This document shows, piece by piece, positions 29,505 through 40,019 of a DNA stretch of 64,000 nucleotides; within the stretch, counting starts at the first letter, position 1, and every line of letters begins with the position of its first letter. The notes below the pieces were generated by a model. The model saw only the letters and a program-made list of their open reading frames with translations. It had not been told where the DNA came from and searched no databases. Location of the stretch: assembly GCA_951394045.1 (NCBI GenBank), contig OX595987.1, positions 372,001-436,000 of the forward strand, read 5' to 3'. The stretch comes from Nitzschia sp. DOCU1 (Eukaryota; Bacillariophyta; Bacillariophyceae; Bacillariales; Bacillariaceae). The position numbers were made by a program, and so were the translations under genes.

Positions 29505-29993
29505 GTAACTGCTATACTCCAATAGTAGCACTAGCTAGCAATGGACACGCATTGACAATGGAGTGGTGAAAACGATCATCTTTTGTGTCTCATCATGCAT
29601 CTTTTTGTCATTGAGGGGAGCATGTGCTGAGTTTTGGCAGATGAGATGTAGTCGAATCAATCATTTTCCGTCTTGCTTTCCTCGACCATACCGTGACGAG
29701 GATCGGCTTGGGGGGCTCGTGATACTCGAGCATGACGAGAGGTGGCGGGCTCGTAGTGCCGCCGCCGTCCGTTTGAGGTCGGACTGGTCAATCACGGTCC
29801 AAACTTACTCGCGGCAGCCAAGTGCCAAACGCACACATCCCCCCGCCGACAACGATGGCCGCGCCGCAATGCTTATTATGGTTGTGGTGGATGTGCTCTC
29901 ATCATCCTTTTGACGGACTTTAGTTGCAATAAGGACTGACTCGTCAAACCCACCAATAAGAGCGGGGAATCGGCCTTTATCGTCCTCGTCATC
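29505..29993. promoter_or_regulatory. Divergent promoter region, protease gene and TAF5
   Basis: This 489-bp interval lies between divergent start codons and should contain both promoters. Frames inside it (such as 29563-29913) show no domain. No defined box is called. Confidence 0.4.
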
Positions 29994-32900
29994 ATGTCAG
30001 GCAACGGTCAAGGCCCGTCGGGTCCCAGTCCCATGGATACTTCTGGTAGTCACATGCCGTCGCAGCAGGTAGCTGCTGCTGGTGCTGGTGCTGGTGGTGG
30101 CACATCCATGATGGACATGAGTCAATCGTCGCAGCAACGCAGTCCTGTGGCAACTGCTGGTGGAACGCAATCCGCCACTTCTGGTGCTAATAGTAAATAC
30201 ACGCCTACGGATCAAGCAGTACTGGAATACTTGAAATCCAAAGGCATGGGATCCGCCGTCCTGGAATTACAAGCCAAACTCAAGCAAGACGATTCGACGA
30301 CTACTACAACTACTGCTACCACAAGTAAAGACAATACCAAAAATGTCAAGGAGCAACTCGAACAAGAAGACGATCAAGCCCGAAATCAGCGCCTTGTTCT
30401 CACCAAAGCCACGGGCGGTGGCTTTGGATACGATCTAGACGCTGCAGTCCCGATCATTCAGTGGGGTGTCCCCGATACACCCGTGCCCACCACGGGACCT
30501 TCACCCGCTCTAGGCGTGCAAGAAGCTCGAGCGTATTTGGATGCCTTTTGTGCCTTGCAATTGTGGGTATTGAGTTTACCCGATGATCAACAACCTCCTT
30601 CCAACATGCAATCACAAACGACAGATGCCATTGCCAAGGCAAAACGACTCATTCAACAAGGTCAAGACAATCCAGCACAAAAGGTATCATTGGCGACCTT
30701 GATGGAAGAAATATCCACGCCCACTAATAATAATACTACTACCACCACCACCACCAGCAATGCGGGGGATACCACGCCGCCATCAGTAACACAAGTGCAA
30801 ACCTTTCAATTGCCGCCGTGTGCCAAGTCGGAGCTCTTGGCAGTCACCTTTGCCTTGTTGGTGCACACGTATTGTGAATTGCTCGAAGTGGGCATGGAAA
30901 CTACGGCACATGTGGTACGAGACGCCTTCAGTCCGATCTATCAGCCAATCTACGGAGAACCCTTGAAGGACTTGTACAATTGTTATACGACCGAAGACAT
31001 GGTCAAGCTCAATACGCACAATAGTCAACACATGGAAGCTCTACAGCAACTCAAGAGTATTCTATTGCAAATTGCGTCCTTACAGCTACGTCAAGAAGAA
31101 GTCTCTCAAGCTCAACTCACGGATCCTCAACAGCAACAAGCTCAAAAGGCCAAGATTCAAGAGTACAATCAGACGATTGCGTTGTTGCAACAAAAACATA
31201 ATGAATTGTCCAAACGAGCGTCTCAAGCCTTTGATCGAATGTATGACTTGCCCTTTTTGAGGCGAGCGCGAGCTGTGCGGTGGCAACTTACCTTGAGCAC
31301 CACCTCGTATGGACTCTTGGCACAGTTCCTCAACAGTACGTCATTGCACAATTCGCTCTTGTCCATGAGTACCTTGTTGCAAACCAAGTGTGAATTGCAC
31401 GTGGAACGACGAGATCCACTGCCATTTACGCCGTCCATTATCTTGGATGACAATCGAGACAAGTATCATCCAGACTTGAACGAGACTGCTTTGGTGAATT
31501 GGGCTGCTCCCATTCCTCCTTCGAGTTTGAAGGAAGAAATTAGCTCACAGAAAACAGATGAAAAACCATTTCCGCCGTATCATTTAAAGGAAGAATACGA
31601 AGACGAACGATCGGCACGAAGGGATAAGCGTCTCGTAGAATTCAATCGTGCCGTCTTGATTAATGGATTTCGACGATTGGAAGCATTGGAACGCAAACGT
31701 GAATTCGATGTCATGAATAGCAAAGGCAAATCCAAGAACGACGCTAAAGACAAGGACGGGGATGCCAAGACTGATCCAGACCATTTGTCTAGATCAACAA
31801 TTCAATTGGCCAATCCTTTGGAACCCAGTATCCTCTTGTCAACATTGTGTGCCAATGACGGAACAGGTCTTTCTACGAAACGAGGCCAAAAGAGTGGCGC
31901 ATCTGTGAAACGGCGAACGATTACAGCAATGGATATTTTGCCCATGCCGGGTCCCATGTCGTCCGCTGCTACTACCGGACGCAAGCCAATCATGTCAGCG
32001 TCCTTGTGGGAAGAGGCCGGGATTGGATTGACATGTGCCAAAATGTCGCCCCCGGATGGACGTCAAGTGGCAGTCGGATGCGACGATGCTGCCATTCGGG
32101 TCTGGGATTTGACACGTCAGCAGCAGCAACAGCATCTAGACGATCAAGAGGATGGGGCGGCACAAGAAGTTTGTCAAGTCTTGTTGGGGCACAAGAATGG
32201 ATTTCCTGTATTCGATGTTAGTTGGAACAAGGACGGACGTAGCTTGTTGAGTGCTGGTGGAGACGGGTCCATTCGGTTGTGGGACACCATGGCGCAAGGT
32301 CCTTTCGGGCTCGTGACCGATGAACCCTTGACTCCACCATCGTCCAATGCGTCGCCGAAAAAGACGTCGGATAACAAGCCATTGACCAACGCAACTGCCA
32401 AAGAAGCATTGACCAAGGCAACCATGACTTTGCAACAAGCACGGAGCCAACCCGACATGAGCGTTCCCGGTCTCAAGCCCGAGACGACTCCTTATCAAAG
32501 CGGAGCTGCCTTGGCTGTCTATCGAGGGCACGCACCGAATACGCCAGTGTGGTCCGTGGCCTTTGCGCCTTGTGGCTACTACTTTGCATCTGCGGGTGGG
32601 GACGCGACAGCGCGGTTGTGGACTACCGATCGACCCAGCCCTGTTCGACTCTTTGCCGGACACACTTCCAACAGTGTCCATTCTGTGGACTTTCATCCCA
32701 ACTGCAACTATATTTTGACTGGTGGAGGGGACAAGACGGCACGCCTTTGGGACATTCAGACAGGGCGTTGCGTTCGCTTGCTGAATGGATGTACCGCAGG
32801 TATTCATCAAGTGAAGGTGGATCCCTCTGGTCAATACGCTGTTGGTGCCGACGCGTCTGGCAGTATTCACATGTGGGATTTGGGAACTGGCAAGAAAGTC

Positions 32901-33230
32901 ACCGAGTTCCGCGCCAAGACCATGTCTTCCACTTCATCCGAAGCTGTCAATCGAAAAGCGAATCCCAAGCATACATGGGGAATGATTCATGCCATGAGTT
33001 TTAGCGCGTGTGGTACAGCGTTGGCAGCTGGGGGAGATGACCAATGCGTCCGTATCTGGGATGTACAACAAGCGCTTCGGAGCAAGAGCCCGGTAGTGGA
33101 ATATCCTCGCAAAAGTTATCCTACCCGGCGAACAATGATAATGGATTTGGAATTCACCAAGCGGAACCTACTCTTGTCGGTTGGGAAGTACATCTCTGCG
33201 GTGCCGTTGGTTAATCCTATTTCTGACTAA
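29994..33230 (+). CDS. TAF5: TFIID subunit TAF5 (LisH, TAF5 N-terminal domain, WD40)
   Basis: A single frame of 1078 residues. After a Ser/Gly/Gln-rich start, a LisH-like motif lies at about 70-98 (PTDQAVLEYLKSKGMG). The TAF5 NTD2 region begins near 275 (LPPCAKSELLAVTFALLVHTY) and contains MVKLNTHNSQHME and, after a Gln-rich insert, YGLLAQFLNS. A charged middle region follows. From about 680 to the end there are at least six WD40 repeats ending in the usual W-D: IRVWDL, IRLWDT, ARLWTT, ARLWDI, IHMWDL and VRIWDV. This order is specific to TAF5, a scaffold of TFIID and sometimes SAGA that helps recognise RNA polymerase II promoters in the nucleus. It is longer than human TAF5 (about 800 residues) owing to low-complexity inserts, including poly-Thr from a short ACT/ACC repeat. 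Confidence 0.92.
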   Translation: MSGNGQGPSGPSPMDTSGSHMPSQQVAAAGAGAGGGTSMMDMSQSSQQRSPVATAGGTQSATSGANSKYTPTDQAVLEYLKSKGMGSAVLELQAKLKQDDSTTTTTTATTSKDNTKNVKEQLEQEDDQARNQRLVLTKATGGGFGYDLDAAVPIIQWGVPDTPVPTTGPSPALGVQEARAYLDAFCALQLWVLSLPDDQQPPSNMQSQTTDAIAKAKRLIQQGQDNPAQKVSLATLMEEISTPTNNNTTTTTTTSNAGDTTPPSVTQVQTFQLPPCAKSELLAVTFALLVHTYCELLEVGMETTAHVVRDAFSPIYQPIYGEPLKDLYNCYTTEDMVKLNTHNSQHMEALQQLKSILLQIASLQLRQEEVSQAQLTDPQQQQAQKAKIQEYNQTIALLQQKHNELSKRASQAFDRMYDLPFLRRARAVRWQLTLSTTSYGLLAQFLNSTSLHNSLLSMSTLLQTKCELHVERRDPLPFTPSIILDDNRDKYHPDLNETALVNWAAPIPPSSLKEEISSQKTDEKPFPPYHLKEEYEDERSARRDKRLVEFNRAVLINGFRRLEALERKREFDVMNSKGKSKNDAKDKDGDAKTDPDHLSRSTIQLANPLEPSILLSTLCANDGTGLSTKRGQKSGASVKRRTITAMDILPMPGPMSSAATTGRKPIMSASLWEEAGIGLTCAKMSPPDGRQVAVGCDDAAIRVWDLTRQQQQQHLDDQEDGAAQEVCQVLLGHKNGFPVFDVSWNKDGRSLLSAGGDGSIRLWDTMAQGPFGLVTDEPLTPPSSNASPKKTSDNKPLTNATAKEALTKATMTLQQARSQPDMSVPGLKPETTPYQSGAALAVYRGHAPNTPVWSVAFAPCGYYFASAGGDATARLWTTDRPSPVRLFAGHTSNSVHSVDFHPNCNYILTGGGDKTARLWDIQTGRCVRLLNGCTAGIHQVKVDPSGQYAVGADASGSIHMWDLGTGKKVTEFRAKTMSSTSSEAVNRKANPKHTWGMIHAMSFSACGTALAAGGDDQCVRIWDVQQALRSKSPVVEYPRKSYPTRRTMIMDLEFTKRNLLLSVGKYISAVPLVNPISD

Positions 33231-33281
33231 AATAAGAGCGACCTAGTTTTCATAACTGTCGTCCAGCACGTCGGGTTTATG

Positions 33282-35687
33282 TTACGAATTGCTGCTAGCA
33301 GATACTCGTCCCACAATGACAGTATTGCGAGTCGAAAACTCAATGGGAAAGCGCTTAATGGCTACCACCGCATCCTTGTCATGGCTTGCCATGATTTTCT
33401 GAACAGCCTCTGCCCGAACGGCACAAAGTGTGGCAATGGCCTCGTTCGCTAATGTAATGTCGCCTTGTACTTCCGCCAACAGTTTCAGCGCCGACCAATC
33501 CTCGGGTGGAATGCCTAGCCAATCGTGAACGGGAACTTGTACTTGATCATGATATTGAGAACCTTCCGCTGCTGGAATTTGCAAATGCCCATTCGAGTTG
33601 AAACAGCACGGCACAATCACAAAGCCTGCTTGACGCTGAACCGCGTGCGCCAATGCTACATCCGAGAGGTGTCCACATGCGTGCAAAGCAACTACCACAT
33701 CAGCTGTAACGTTCAACGTTTGGCTCGCATCTGCCAATGAAAAGTCGACAGGTAAATTGAGTCGTTCTGCCTTGTTGGCGCCGTTGACCACAGCTCCTTC
33801 ATTAATGTCCACGACATGAACTTGAACGTACTCGTTCATTGAATGACCAAGATAGTTTGCCAAGGCTCCCTTGCCTCCACCAATATCCAAAACTTTGAGT
33901 CGTCGTTGTCCGTATTCTGGATGCGCTTGGAGGACTTGTCTAATCTGGTCCCCCATCCAAACTAGTTGCGGTCGCTTTTTGTGTTGCCATTTGGTCCCTG
34001 CCATGCCCATGGGGAGAGTTGCCCGTGCAATATAGCCCTTGGCTGGTTGTTGTGGCTGATCTTGTTGTGGAGTTCGTTTGGTAGCAAAAACGTCTTGAGT
34101 CAGTAGTTCCTGCATATCTTGTAGCGTAGTAGTTTGGATGGGATGCTTTTCCAGCAAATGTCGATATCGATGTAGAACTCGCAAAAGTTTTGAATGCACC
34201 AGCAACTCTCGCGTTGACGATAGAGATGTAGTAGTAGATCCCTCAGCTCCGGCATTGGCTGCATCTTGCAATCGGATAGCCAATTCATTGGCCTTCCATT
34301 GTCGTTCTGTCGGAGAAAGCTTTGTTAAGCCTTTTGCTTCTTCTGACGACGACGATGCTGGAATCAAAAGAGCCCGAGCTACCTCCTCCAGCTCCACTTG
34401 TCCATCATGGAGCAAATCCAACAAATGTCGTATCGTGACCGAGCGTGAAGACGATTGTTCCAGTCGAATGGAGTCTACCCACAAGAATCGCCTCGTAGTA
34501 TTCTTGTCGTTGGTTGTATGAAATCGTCCTTGAATTGTGACTTTGGCCCCGACAGTCACCAAATTTCCATACAAGCCAGCCACTCTGGATGGCACCAAAT
34601 AGTCCGGATGTAATACTGCCAATAGTCGTTGCGGTGGAAGGTGTTGTAAGGCGCTCACATCTTGCGACGCGACCAAGGATGCGTAGTCGTTTACCAGCGC
34701 AATGGTAGTAATATTGCCGTCGAATCGCCTTCGATTCTGGACCCAACCCGTGACCGAAATCCTAGTATCGTTCTGCCTCATGGGCGCATCATTATCACCA
34801 CTATCTTGTAGTAGAATCTGCCGCACGGATTGTGGGGCTAATACCCCAGTGTCGTCATCCATACCGAGTCGGTCTTGAAGCAATCTCGCCGGGACGGTCT
34901 GCCATTCAGGTGGCGCCGTGGCAATGACAAACTCCCCTTTTCTGGGGCGTACTACTTGATCAAGAACATTTGGATAATCTGGATCGTCTGGTAGGGCTTG
35001 GAGAATATCTCGAGATAGCTGTTTGAGAAAGTGCTTGTCCACTACTACTGGCGACGATGATTCATTCTGTAGTTGCACTAGTCTGGAATAAAGCGTGGAA
35101 TTCTTCATGGGCGACCCTGCCGCGGATAGAATTCGATCCCTATCAATGTTTCCATTCTGATATTCCTGCAATAGTGTTTGAATGTACTGCAGCTGTCGTG
35201 GAAATCCCACAAAGTCCGCGTGTTGAATGAGCAAAACGACATTGCCAGGATTTCGTGTCGGTGCCGCACTCCCAGTTACTCGTACTTGAGTGCCCTTTAA
35301 GAACAATGGACGTAGATTGTCTAAATTGTTTGCATATTCCCCCCGGAGCATGGCTTGACACAAATCAGAATAGCCGGGGATTTGGAAATCGACAAAGACG
35401 AGGCCTTTTCCCAGCGATCGTTTGGACAGAACGTAGCCGTCCAACGTCATGAGCGACGTGTCATTTCTCTTTAGTCGATCCTGCAACATGGACTCAAAGG
35501 AAGAGAGCAATGCCCAGGGCACTCGTACTCGCCCGTGGTGCCGCTGTCGAGCTCGTCCATGCAAAAGACGTTGCGACTGGAGACAAAAGGCGGCAGCAGA
35601 TCGGTGGACGTGGAGGACTCGGAATTCCTGCACCACAAGAAGCACCAAAACGTGCAACAAGCGAAAGATGAAGTATCGACGTTGCAT
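33282..35687 (-). CDS. Plastid-targeted protein with two OB folds fused to a methyltransferase
   Basis: From ATG 35687 the product is 801 residues. Residues 1-33 form a hydrophobic signal peptide with A33|F34 (SAAA|FCLQSQ), followed by an Arg/His/Ser-rich stretch, indicating plastid import. Two segments resemble tRNA-anticodon-type OB folds. The first, about 77-160, contains LDGYVLSKRSLGKGLVFVDF and later VRVTGSA. The second, about 310-415, contains ISVTGWVQNRRRFDGNITTIAL and KVTIQGRF. Both begin in the style of the N-terminal OB fold of class II aspartyl/asparaginyl-tRNA synthetases. The C-terminal third is a Rossmann methyltransferase: LKVLDIGGGKGALANYLG (SAM loop), VHVVDIN, DVVVALHACGHLSDVAL and FVIVPCCFN, like the methyltransferase-32/GSTCD group. 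An RNA-modifying role in the plastid is a reasonable inference but unproven. Confidence 0.8.
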   Translation of the reverse strand: MQRRYFIFRLLHVLVLLVVQEFRVLHVHRSAAAFCLQSQRLLHGRARQRHHGRVRVPWALLSSFESMLQDRLKRNDTSLMTLDGYVLSKRSLGKGLVFVDFQIPGYSDLCQAMLRGEYANNLDNLRPLFLKGTQVRVTGSAAPTRNPGNVVLLIQHADFVGFPRQLQYIQTLLQEYQNGNIDRDRILSAAGSPMKNSTLYSRLVQLQNESSSPVVVDKHFLKQLSRDILQALPDDPDYPNVLDQVVRPRKGEFVIATAPPEWQTVPARLLQDRLGMDDDTGVLAPQSVRQILLQDSGDNDAPMRQNDTRISVTGWVQNRRRFDGNITTIALVNDYASLVASQDVSALQHLPPQRLLAVLHPDYLVPSRVAGLYGNLVTVGAKVTIQGRFHTTNDKNTTRRFLWVDSIRLEQSSSRSVTIRHLLDLLHDGQVELEEVARALLIPASSSSEEAKGLTKLSPTERQWKANELAIRLQDAANAGAEGSTTTSLSSTRELLVHSKLLRVLHRYRHLLEKHPIQTTTLQDMQELLTQDVFATKRTPQQDQPQQPAKGYIARATLPMGMAGTKWQHKKRPQLVWMGDQIRQVLQAHPEYGQRRLKVLDIGGGKGALANYLGHSMNEYVQVHVVDINEGAVVNGANKAERLNLPVDFSLADASQTLNVTADVVVALHACGHLSDVALAHAVQRQAGFVIVPCCFNSNGHLQIPAAEGSQYHDQVQVPVHDWLGIPPEDWSALKLLAEVQGDITLANEAIATLCAVRAEAVQKIMASHDKDAVVAIKRFPIEFSTRNTVIVGRVSASSNS

Positions 35688-36207
35688 AATGCTTGTACTG
35701 ATTGTACTACTGATTAGTCCACCGCGGCGATACAGTGTTGTGGTGATCCTCAAATGCTGTTACCCTTCACCATGGTTGAAATGAGTTTGCCTATGAAAGT
35801 GATGTGTGGTCAGTCTCGTCGCGAGAGATCGATCCCGAAAAGGTCCAAAATACCTCGTACCTCTTCTCCAGACCTCGTATGCCGGTCAGTCGGTCACATC
35901 GTCTGTCTGTCAGACAGACCATGGAAGGCATTAAGAAGTCGGATAGGTCATCCCCGTCTGCCCACTCCGAAAATCCGTAGAGAGATCATCGCGAGAGGGC
36001 GTCTTGGACTTCCCGTCGGCAGCAACAAGCCGAGGCCGCACGACGAAAGATCTGCAACCATAGCGAGGGTTTCAAAGTATTGCAATGGGTTTGTAAGTCA
36101 AATGGCTGCTGACCCACGCCCTCGTTGACTTGCCACTTTCAAGACCATCTTGAACTCGACCTGATAATAATCATAATCATAATAGTGACATTCGAAGCGT
36201 ATCAATA
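35688..36207. promoter_or_regulatory. Divergent promoter region, OB-methyltransferase and MAT1
   Basis: This 520-bp interval lies between divergent starts. It contains repeated GTCTGTC/GACAGAC-type short inverted words near 35900 (GTCTGTCTGTCAGACAGAC). No gene is supported. Confidence 0.4.
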
Positions 36208-37433
36208 ATGGACGCCGATCAAGAACAAGACGATCTATTTCGTTGTGCCATTTGTGGCGTGGCGGAAGGAGATTCTTCGAATCTCACCTCGCAAAGTTCA
36301 CTCCAGACAAACGCGACAGTCCGCTGTGGTCATCAATTGTAAGTCAAGTAATTGTGGCAGTGAAAACTGTAACCCCATGTCTTCTAACGTTTGGCATCAT
36401 CTGCCCTTGGTCTCTTTTTGGATTTAGCTGCAACTCGTGTATCGACCGAGAATTGGCGAGGCGAAGAGTAAGTGGAATGTGGCGCTGCATATTCCGACTC
36501 TACTACTACCAGGTACAACCTCACACATATGTCATTCTATTTTACTTTGTGTTCCAGGAATTCCCATGCCCCATTTGTGAAACGCCAGTCAAAAAAGTGA
36601 CTCTATCCACTCGGACGCTGGACGATGTTCAATGCGAAAAGGATACGAGTTGGAGACGGCGCGTTATGAAAGTATTCAACAAGGTAGAAAAAGACTTTGC
36701 AACGCTACGGGAATATAATGACTACTTGGAAGAAGTGGAAGATATCAGTAAGTATAGTTTGTTGGCGCTTTCTTTGTGGATTGAATTTCCCGTCGAATGC
36801 AAGTTTGGGGCTTGCGAGTCATATTTTGCGAGCCGCGCCTCTCATTGACACATTCTCGATTCTCTTTCTTTTTATGTGCTAGTCTATTCGATTGTAAATG
36901 AGGAGCCCAATGCGGAAGAATGCAAAGCAAAGATCAAACAATACGAAGAGGCGCACCGAACAGAAATTGTCATTCGACAGTCTCATCGGGCCGACGAAGA
37001 ACGAGCCATTCAAGATCAGATTGCCGCCGAACAACGTGAAGCAGAGCGCCGTAAACGGGATTACCAAGAAGGAGAAAAGGCAATCGCTCTCGCAAAACGC
37101 AAATTCAAACAAGAGTCGACTGAAGTCATGTTGGGAGAGAGAGAAGAAGTAAGCGCCGATTTGGTGGCAGCACAAATGCAAGGATATCGAAATGAGCTTA
37201 GGCGTCAACGAGAAGGAAGAGCGGCTCCAACGAACTTTGTCTCGCCGCGCGTGCGAGAGCCGGATGGGGGATTACTCAAACGGGAAGTCAAGTTTGATAG
37301 GGAGTTGTATCGGAAGCGACAGGCAGCCGGTGGAGGAATTCCTGCCGGAAGTCTTACGTCTCAAGAGCGCAACTGGAATGAAACTATATCAACCCTGTTT
37401 GAGAGGATTGGAAATCGAGCTCCAACAGGTTGA
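36208..37433 (+). CDS. MNAT1: CDK-activating kinase assembly factor MAT1 (TFIIH subunit Tfb3)
   Basis: Four exons, 36208-36338, 36428-36467, 36558-36747 and 36883-37433, join with GT-AG introns of 89, 90 and 135 bp to give 303 residues. The N-terminal RING is C3HC4, with C13, C16, C40, H42, C45, C48, C61 and C64, and is assembled only when the tiny 40-bp exon 2 is included (CNSCIDRELARR). The family hallmark REYNDYLEEVEDI follows at the exon 3-4 junction, then a long charged coiled coil (about 150-220) and a C-terminal region. MAT1 bridges CDK7-cyclin H to the XPD/XPB core of TFIIH and is needed for RNA polymerase II CTD phosphorylation. All zinc ligands are present, and the length matches the human protein (309). 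Confidence 0.92.
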
Positions 37434-38108
37434 GGTAGTGGCGCGCAAATGGACACTCAATAGAAAGACCTTTTCTTTCCGACTTGCTAGACGTTGATTT
37501 TGCTGAAGTGCAATATCTTTTCAGATTGTAGCACCTCCAAACAAGTGTCGGGCATGGAGATTTGCTACTGGATGCGGGATCGGTGTCAAGAGAATAAGTA
37601 CATGCTCGGGTTCGTGGCTACGATAATTTAATAGGGGAGATAGAGCTGGAGGCTGTTTTATTGAGGCCCGGCGTTGGGTTTCTTATCACAATAGTACGTC
37701 ACTGCCTTTCTTCGATCACCCCACCTCGTCGTCTAGCTGTCGGTAATCCGGTAGGAGAAGTCTTACCGTATTGCGTCCCTCCTTTGTACACACCCTTTTT
37801 GTAATTTCCTGTCAGAGGGATTGATCGCTACTTGAGACTTTCGACAGCAGGAGACCAGTATGGTGAGTATTCGGATTAGTCCGTGTCGGCATCAACTTTC
37901 TGCGCCGCGACACGAACTTTTCGTTCAGGCAAGAACACGTGGACACAGCCATAGCGAAAACTACTTCAACCCCTGACGTCTGTGGCGTTTGCGCTGCAGG
38001 GGCGATTAGAACAAGTTCTTCAATGAATCCGATGTTCCCACAAATCGTCTACCGGTAGCTATCGTTTGTGTCTTCGTGCAAGCTTTTGATCATCTTATTA
38101 ACCTCAAA
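37434..38108. other. Spacer upstream of the CRAL-TRIO pair
   Basis: This 675-bp spacer lies between MAT1 and the first tandem CRAL-TRIO gene. The final ~30 bp before ATG 38109 (CAAGC near 38081, then CTTTTGATCATCTTATTAA) resemble the sequence before the paralogue's ATG 40020, so the duplication includes some of the 5' leader. Nothing else is called. Confidence 0.4.
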
Positions 38109-38990
38109 ATGACATCATGGGTTTGGATGAATGGGGTCGATGTGGCGATTGCCGACCCTGTCGATCCCGTAGCGCCAGAAGACGTACGTACGTCTGTTAA
38201 GGATTTGATCCTTGAACATGGGGAAAAGATCGACAAGATCAGGGCTCAGTTAGAATCAAATCCCCTTTACGATGCAAACAAACATGATGATCTTTGGATC
38301 CTTCGCTACTGGCTGTCCCACAAGAACACAAAAAAGGCGGTCGCAGCTGCTGCGCACACCCTTGAATTCCGTCAAAAGTATGAATTGGATTCAAAGGATA
38401 TTCGAGATGATGCTCCTCATCTATCGACGGAGAGCCGTGTTGCAGAGTACTGGAAGAAGCGCTGCCAGGGTGACGGGATTATTTGTGCTTTGCCGGACAA
38501 ACAGAGGGGTGTCATGATGTTTATCAAGTTAGCACAGATGAGTCCGACTGCAACCCAGTCGTTATCGGAAGAAACATGGGACTACAGTTTCATCTACTGC
38601 TCTGAGTGGTCCCACCAGTGGCTGGACTATGTCACCAGGACGACGGGCCGATTGACGAAGTCGATTCGTTTCATTGACTTGGAAGGAGTCAGCATGACCA
38701 AGCATTTTGACCGCGCCTCCAGCAAAAGGGACGGGAAGATCATGAACTACATGGAAGACTGCTATCCTCAGTTGCTGGAAACGATCTTTGTGTGCCATCC
38801 TCCGGCATGGATGCATCTAATTTGGGCCATCATGCGCCCCATCATGCCAAAACGCATTATTGACAAGATCGATATTGTCCAGCCGGAAAAGAATGAAAAC
38901 GAGCGCAATCGATTTTTCAAACACATTGCCAAAAAGAATTTGCCAATTATGTATGGCGGCGATAACGAGATTCCACCAAAGGATTGGTAG
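38109..38990 (+). CDS. CRAL-TRIO domain protein, tandem copy A
   Basis: From ATG 38109 the product has 293 residues, with no intron. The N-terminal helix region includes NKHDDLWILRYWLSHKNTKKA, the CRAL-TRIO-N style segment that reads L-x-R-[FY]-L in other members. The lipid-binding part contains GIICALPDKQRGVMMFIKL, YCSEWSHQWLDYVTR, KSIRFIDLEGVSM, MNYMEDCYPQLLETIFVCHPPAWMHLIWAIMRP and the closing YGGDNEIPP, equivalent to the YGG of SEC14. The ETIFVC...P block corresponds to the lipid-exchange gate. It should shuttle or present a hydrophobic ligand in the cytosol. A second copy lies 1.03 kb downstream in the same orientation, about 80% identical over the first 100 residues. Confidence 0.88.
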   Translation: MTSWVWMNGVDVAIADPVDPVAPEDVRTSVKDLILEHGEKIDKIRAQLESNPLYDANKHDDLWILRYWLSHKNTKKAVAAAAHTLEFRQKYELDSKDIRDDAPHLSTESRVAEYWKKRCQGDGIICALPDKQRGVMMFIKLAQMSPTATQSLSEETWDYSFIYCSEWSHQWLDYVTRTTGRLTKSIRFIDLEGVSMTKHFDRASSKRDGKIMNYMEDCYPQLLETIFVCHPPAWMHLIWAIMRPIMPKRIIDKIDIVQPEKNENERNRFFKHIAKKNLPIMYGGDNEIPPKDW

Positions 38991-40019
38991 TTTCTCTCGA
39001 TGCCAGTCGCTTAGATGACGGCCAATCGCGTCTGACCGTACATCAGACTCGAATCAATCAAGTCGAGTGGAATCCGTCGATCTGCATCCACTAGGATCCT
39101 CGACATCACTACCCTTCACAAGCGATCGTGCATCTATGTTGATCATTACACTTCATCTCCTTCACTCTGCATCCTGGAACTTCCCGATATGTTGAAAGAC
39201 AAACAAGCAATACCTAAAACTAGTATCACAATTTGGAAGACAACAGTTTCGTCAAGCTAGTATTTAGTGTTGTTCGTATCGGCCCCTGTACAAGCCGATC
39301 CGCACGACTCTATCTCCGCTAGTCTTCGGCTCTCGACTGCTGTATCCCACGATTCGGCCGACGGGCTGACTTGACTTGGAATCTGGTCTAGTCGCAGTAC
39401 GGTAGTATCATCAGGAAGCATCGCCAACAACAACTTGCACTCATATTGCCGCTTCTGCTGCTGGCTTTCCAATTGTAGAGAACGAAGTAGTGCAGCATCT
39501 GTTGGGAAAAAATCTTCTTTCAAAGATTTGGTTAACTAGTTGTTGAGTGATGTATGATAGCGTCAATGTTGCCCTCCACTATCTACGGTACGAGCTTTAT
39601 TACCTTGTAGCGTACTATGAGATTATCCTAAATAGAATGATGATACATACACCACAAACGACTGCCGGGCAGAAGGCGAAAAGACAGAAATGCCTTCGGC
39701 ATTTCGCGTCACCAGGTACCAGGTACGTCAGTATCATATCGAACATAAATGCTCAAGTAAAATCGTGTCATACGGACAATACTGGTCACAGGGCAGGGGG
39801 TGTTCGCCCTAGCATAAATATTTTTTAATAAGCCCACTGGGACTTTCGCCCAAGAGGAACTGCATACCGCATGTCTCGCACATCTCTCGGCATGCAAACG
39901 TCACGAAATCGTCTATCAGCGCTACATGACGACATTTTGCTCTGGTTGCCTTCGTCCACAATACTCTCTCTATTGAATTCTTTTGTTTCTCTGTGCAAGC
40001 GTTGATTATTGAACTCAAC
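38991..40019. other. Spacer between the tandem CRAL-TRIO copies
   Basis: This 1029-bp spacer has one 88-codon minus-strand frame (39257-39523), which lacks an ATG and has no domain. A perfect 8-bp-stem hairpin lies at 39687-39705 (listed separately). The last ~60 bp precede copy B. Confidence 0.4.
39687..39705. other. Perfect short hairpin
   Basis: GAAATGCC-TTC-GGCATTTC forms an 8-bp stem with a 3-nt loop. It is followed by CACCAGGTACCAGGTACG, a short direct repeat of CCAGGTAC. It may be the trace of a small mobile element or simply a chance palindrome. Confidence 0.5.

Noticed and set aside
32136..32870. 244-codon minus-strand frame opposite the TAF5 WD40 region
   Set aside because: Shadow of conserved WD40 repeats.
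39257..39523. 88-codon minus-strand frame between the CRAL-TRIO copies
   Set aside because: No ATG, no homology recognised; a possible acceptor-like CAG before an internal ATG leads to an unconvincing frame.
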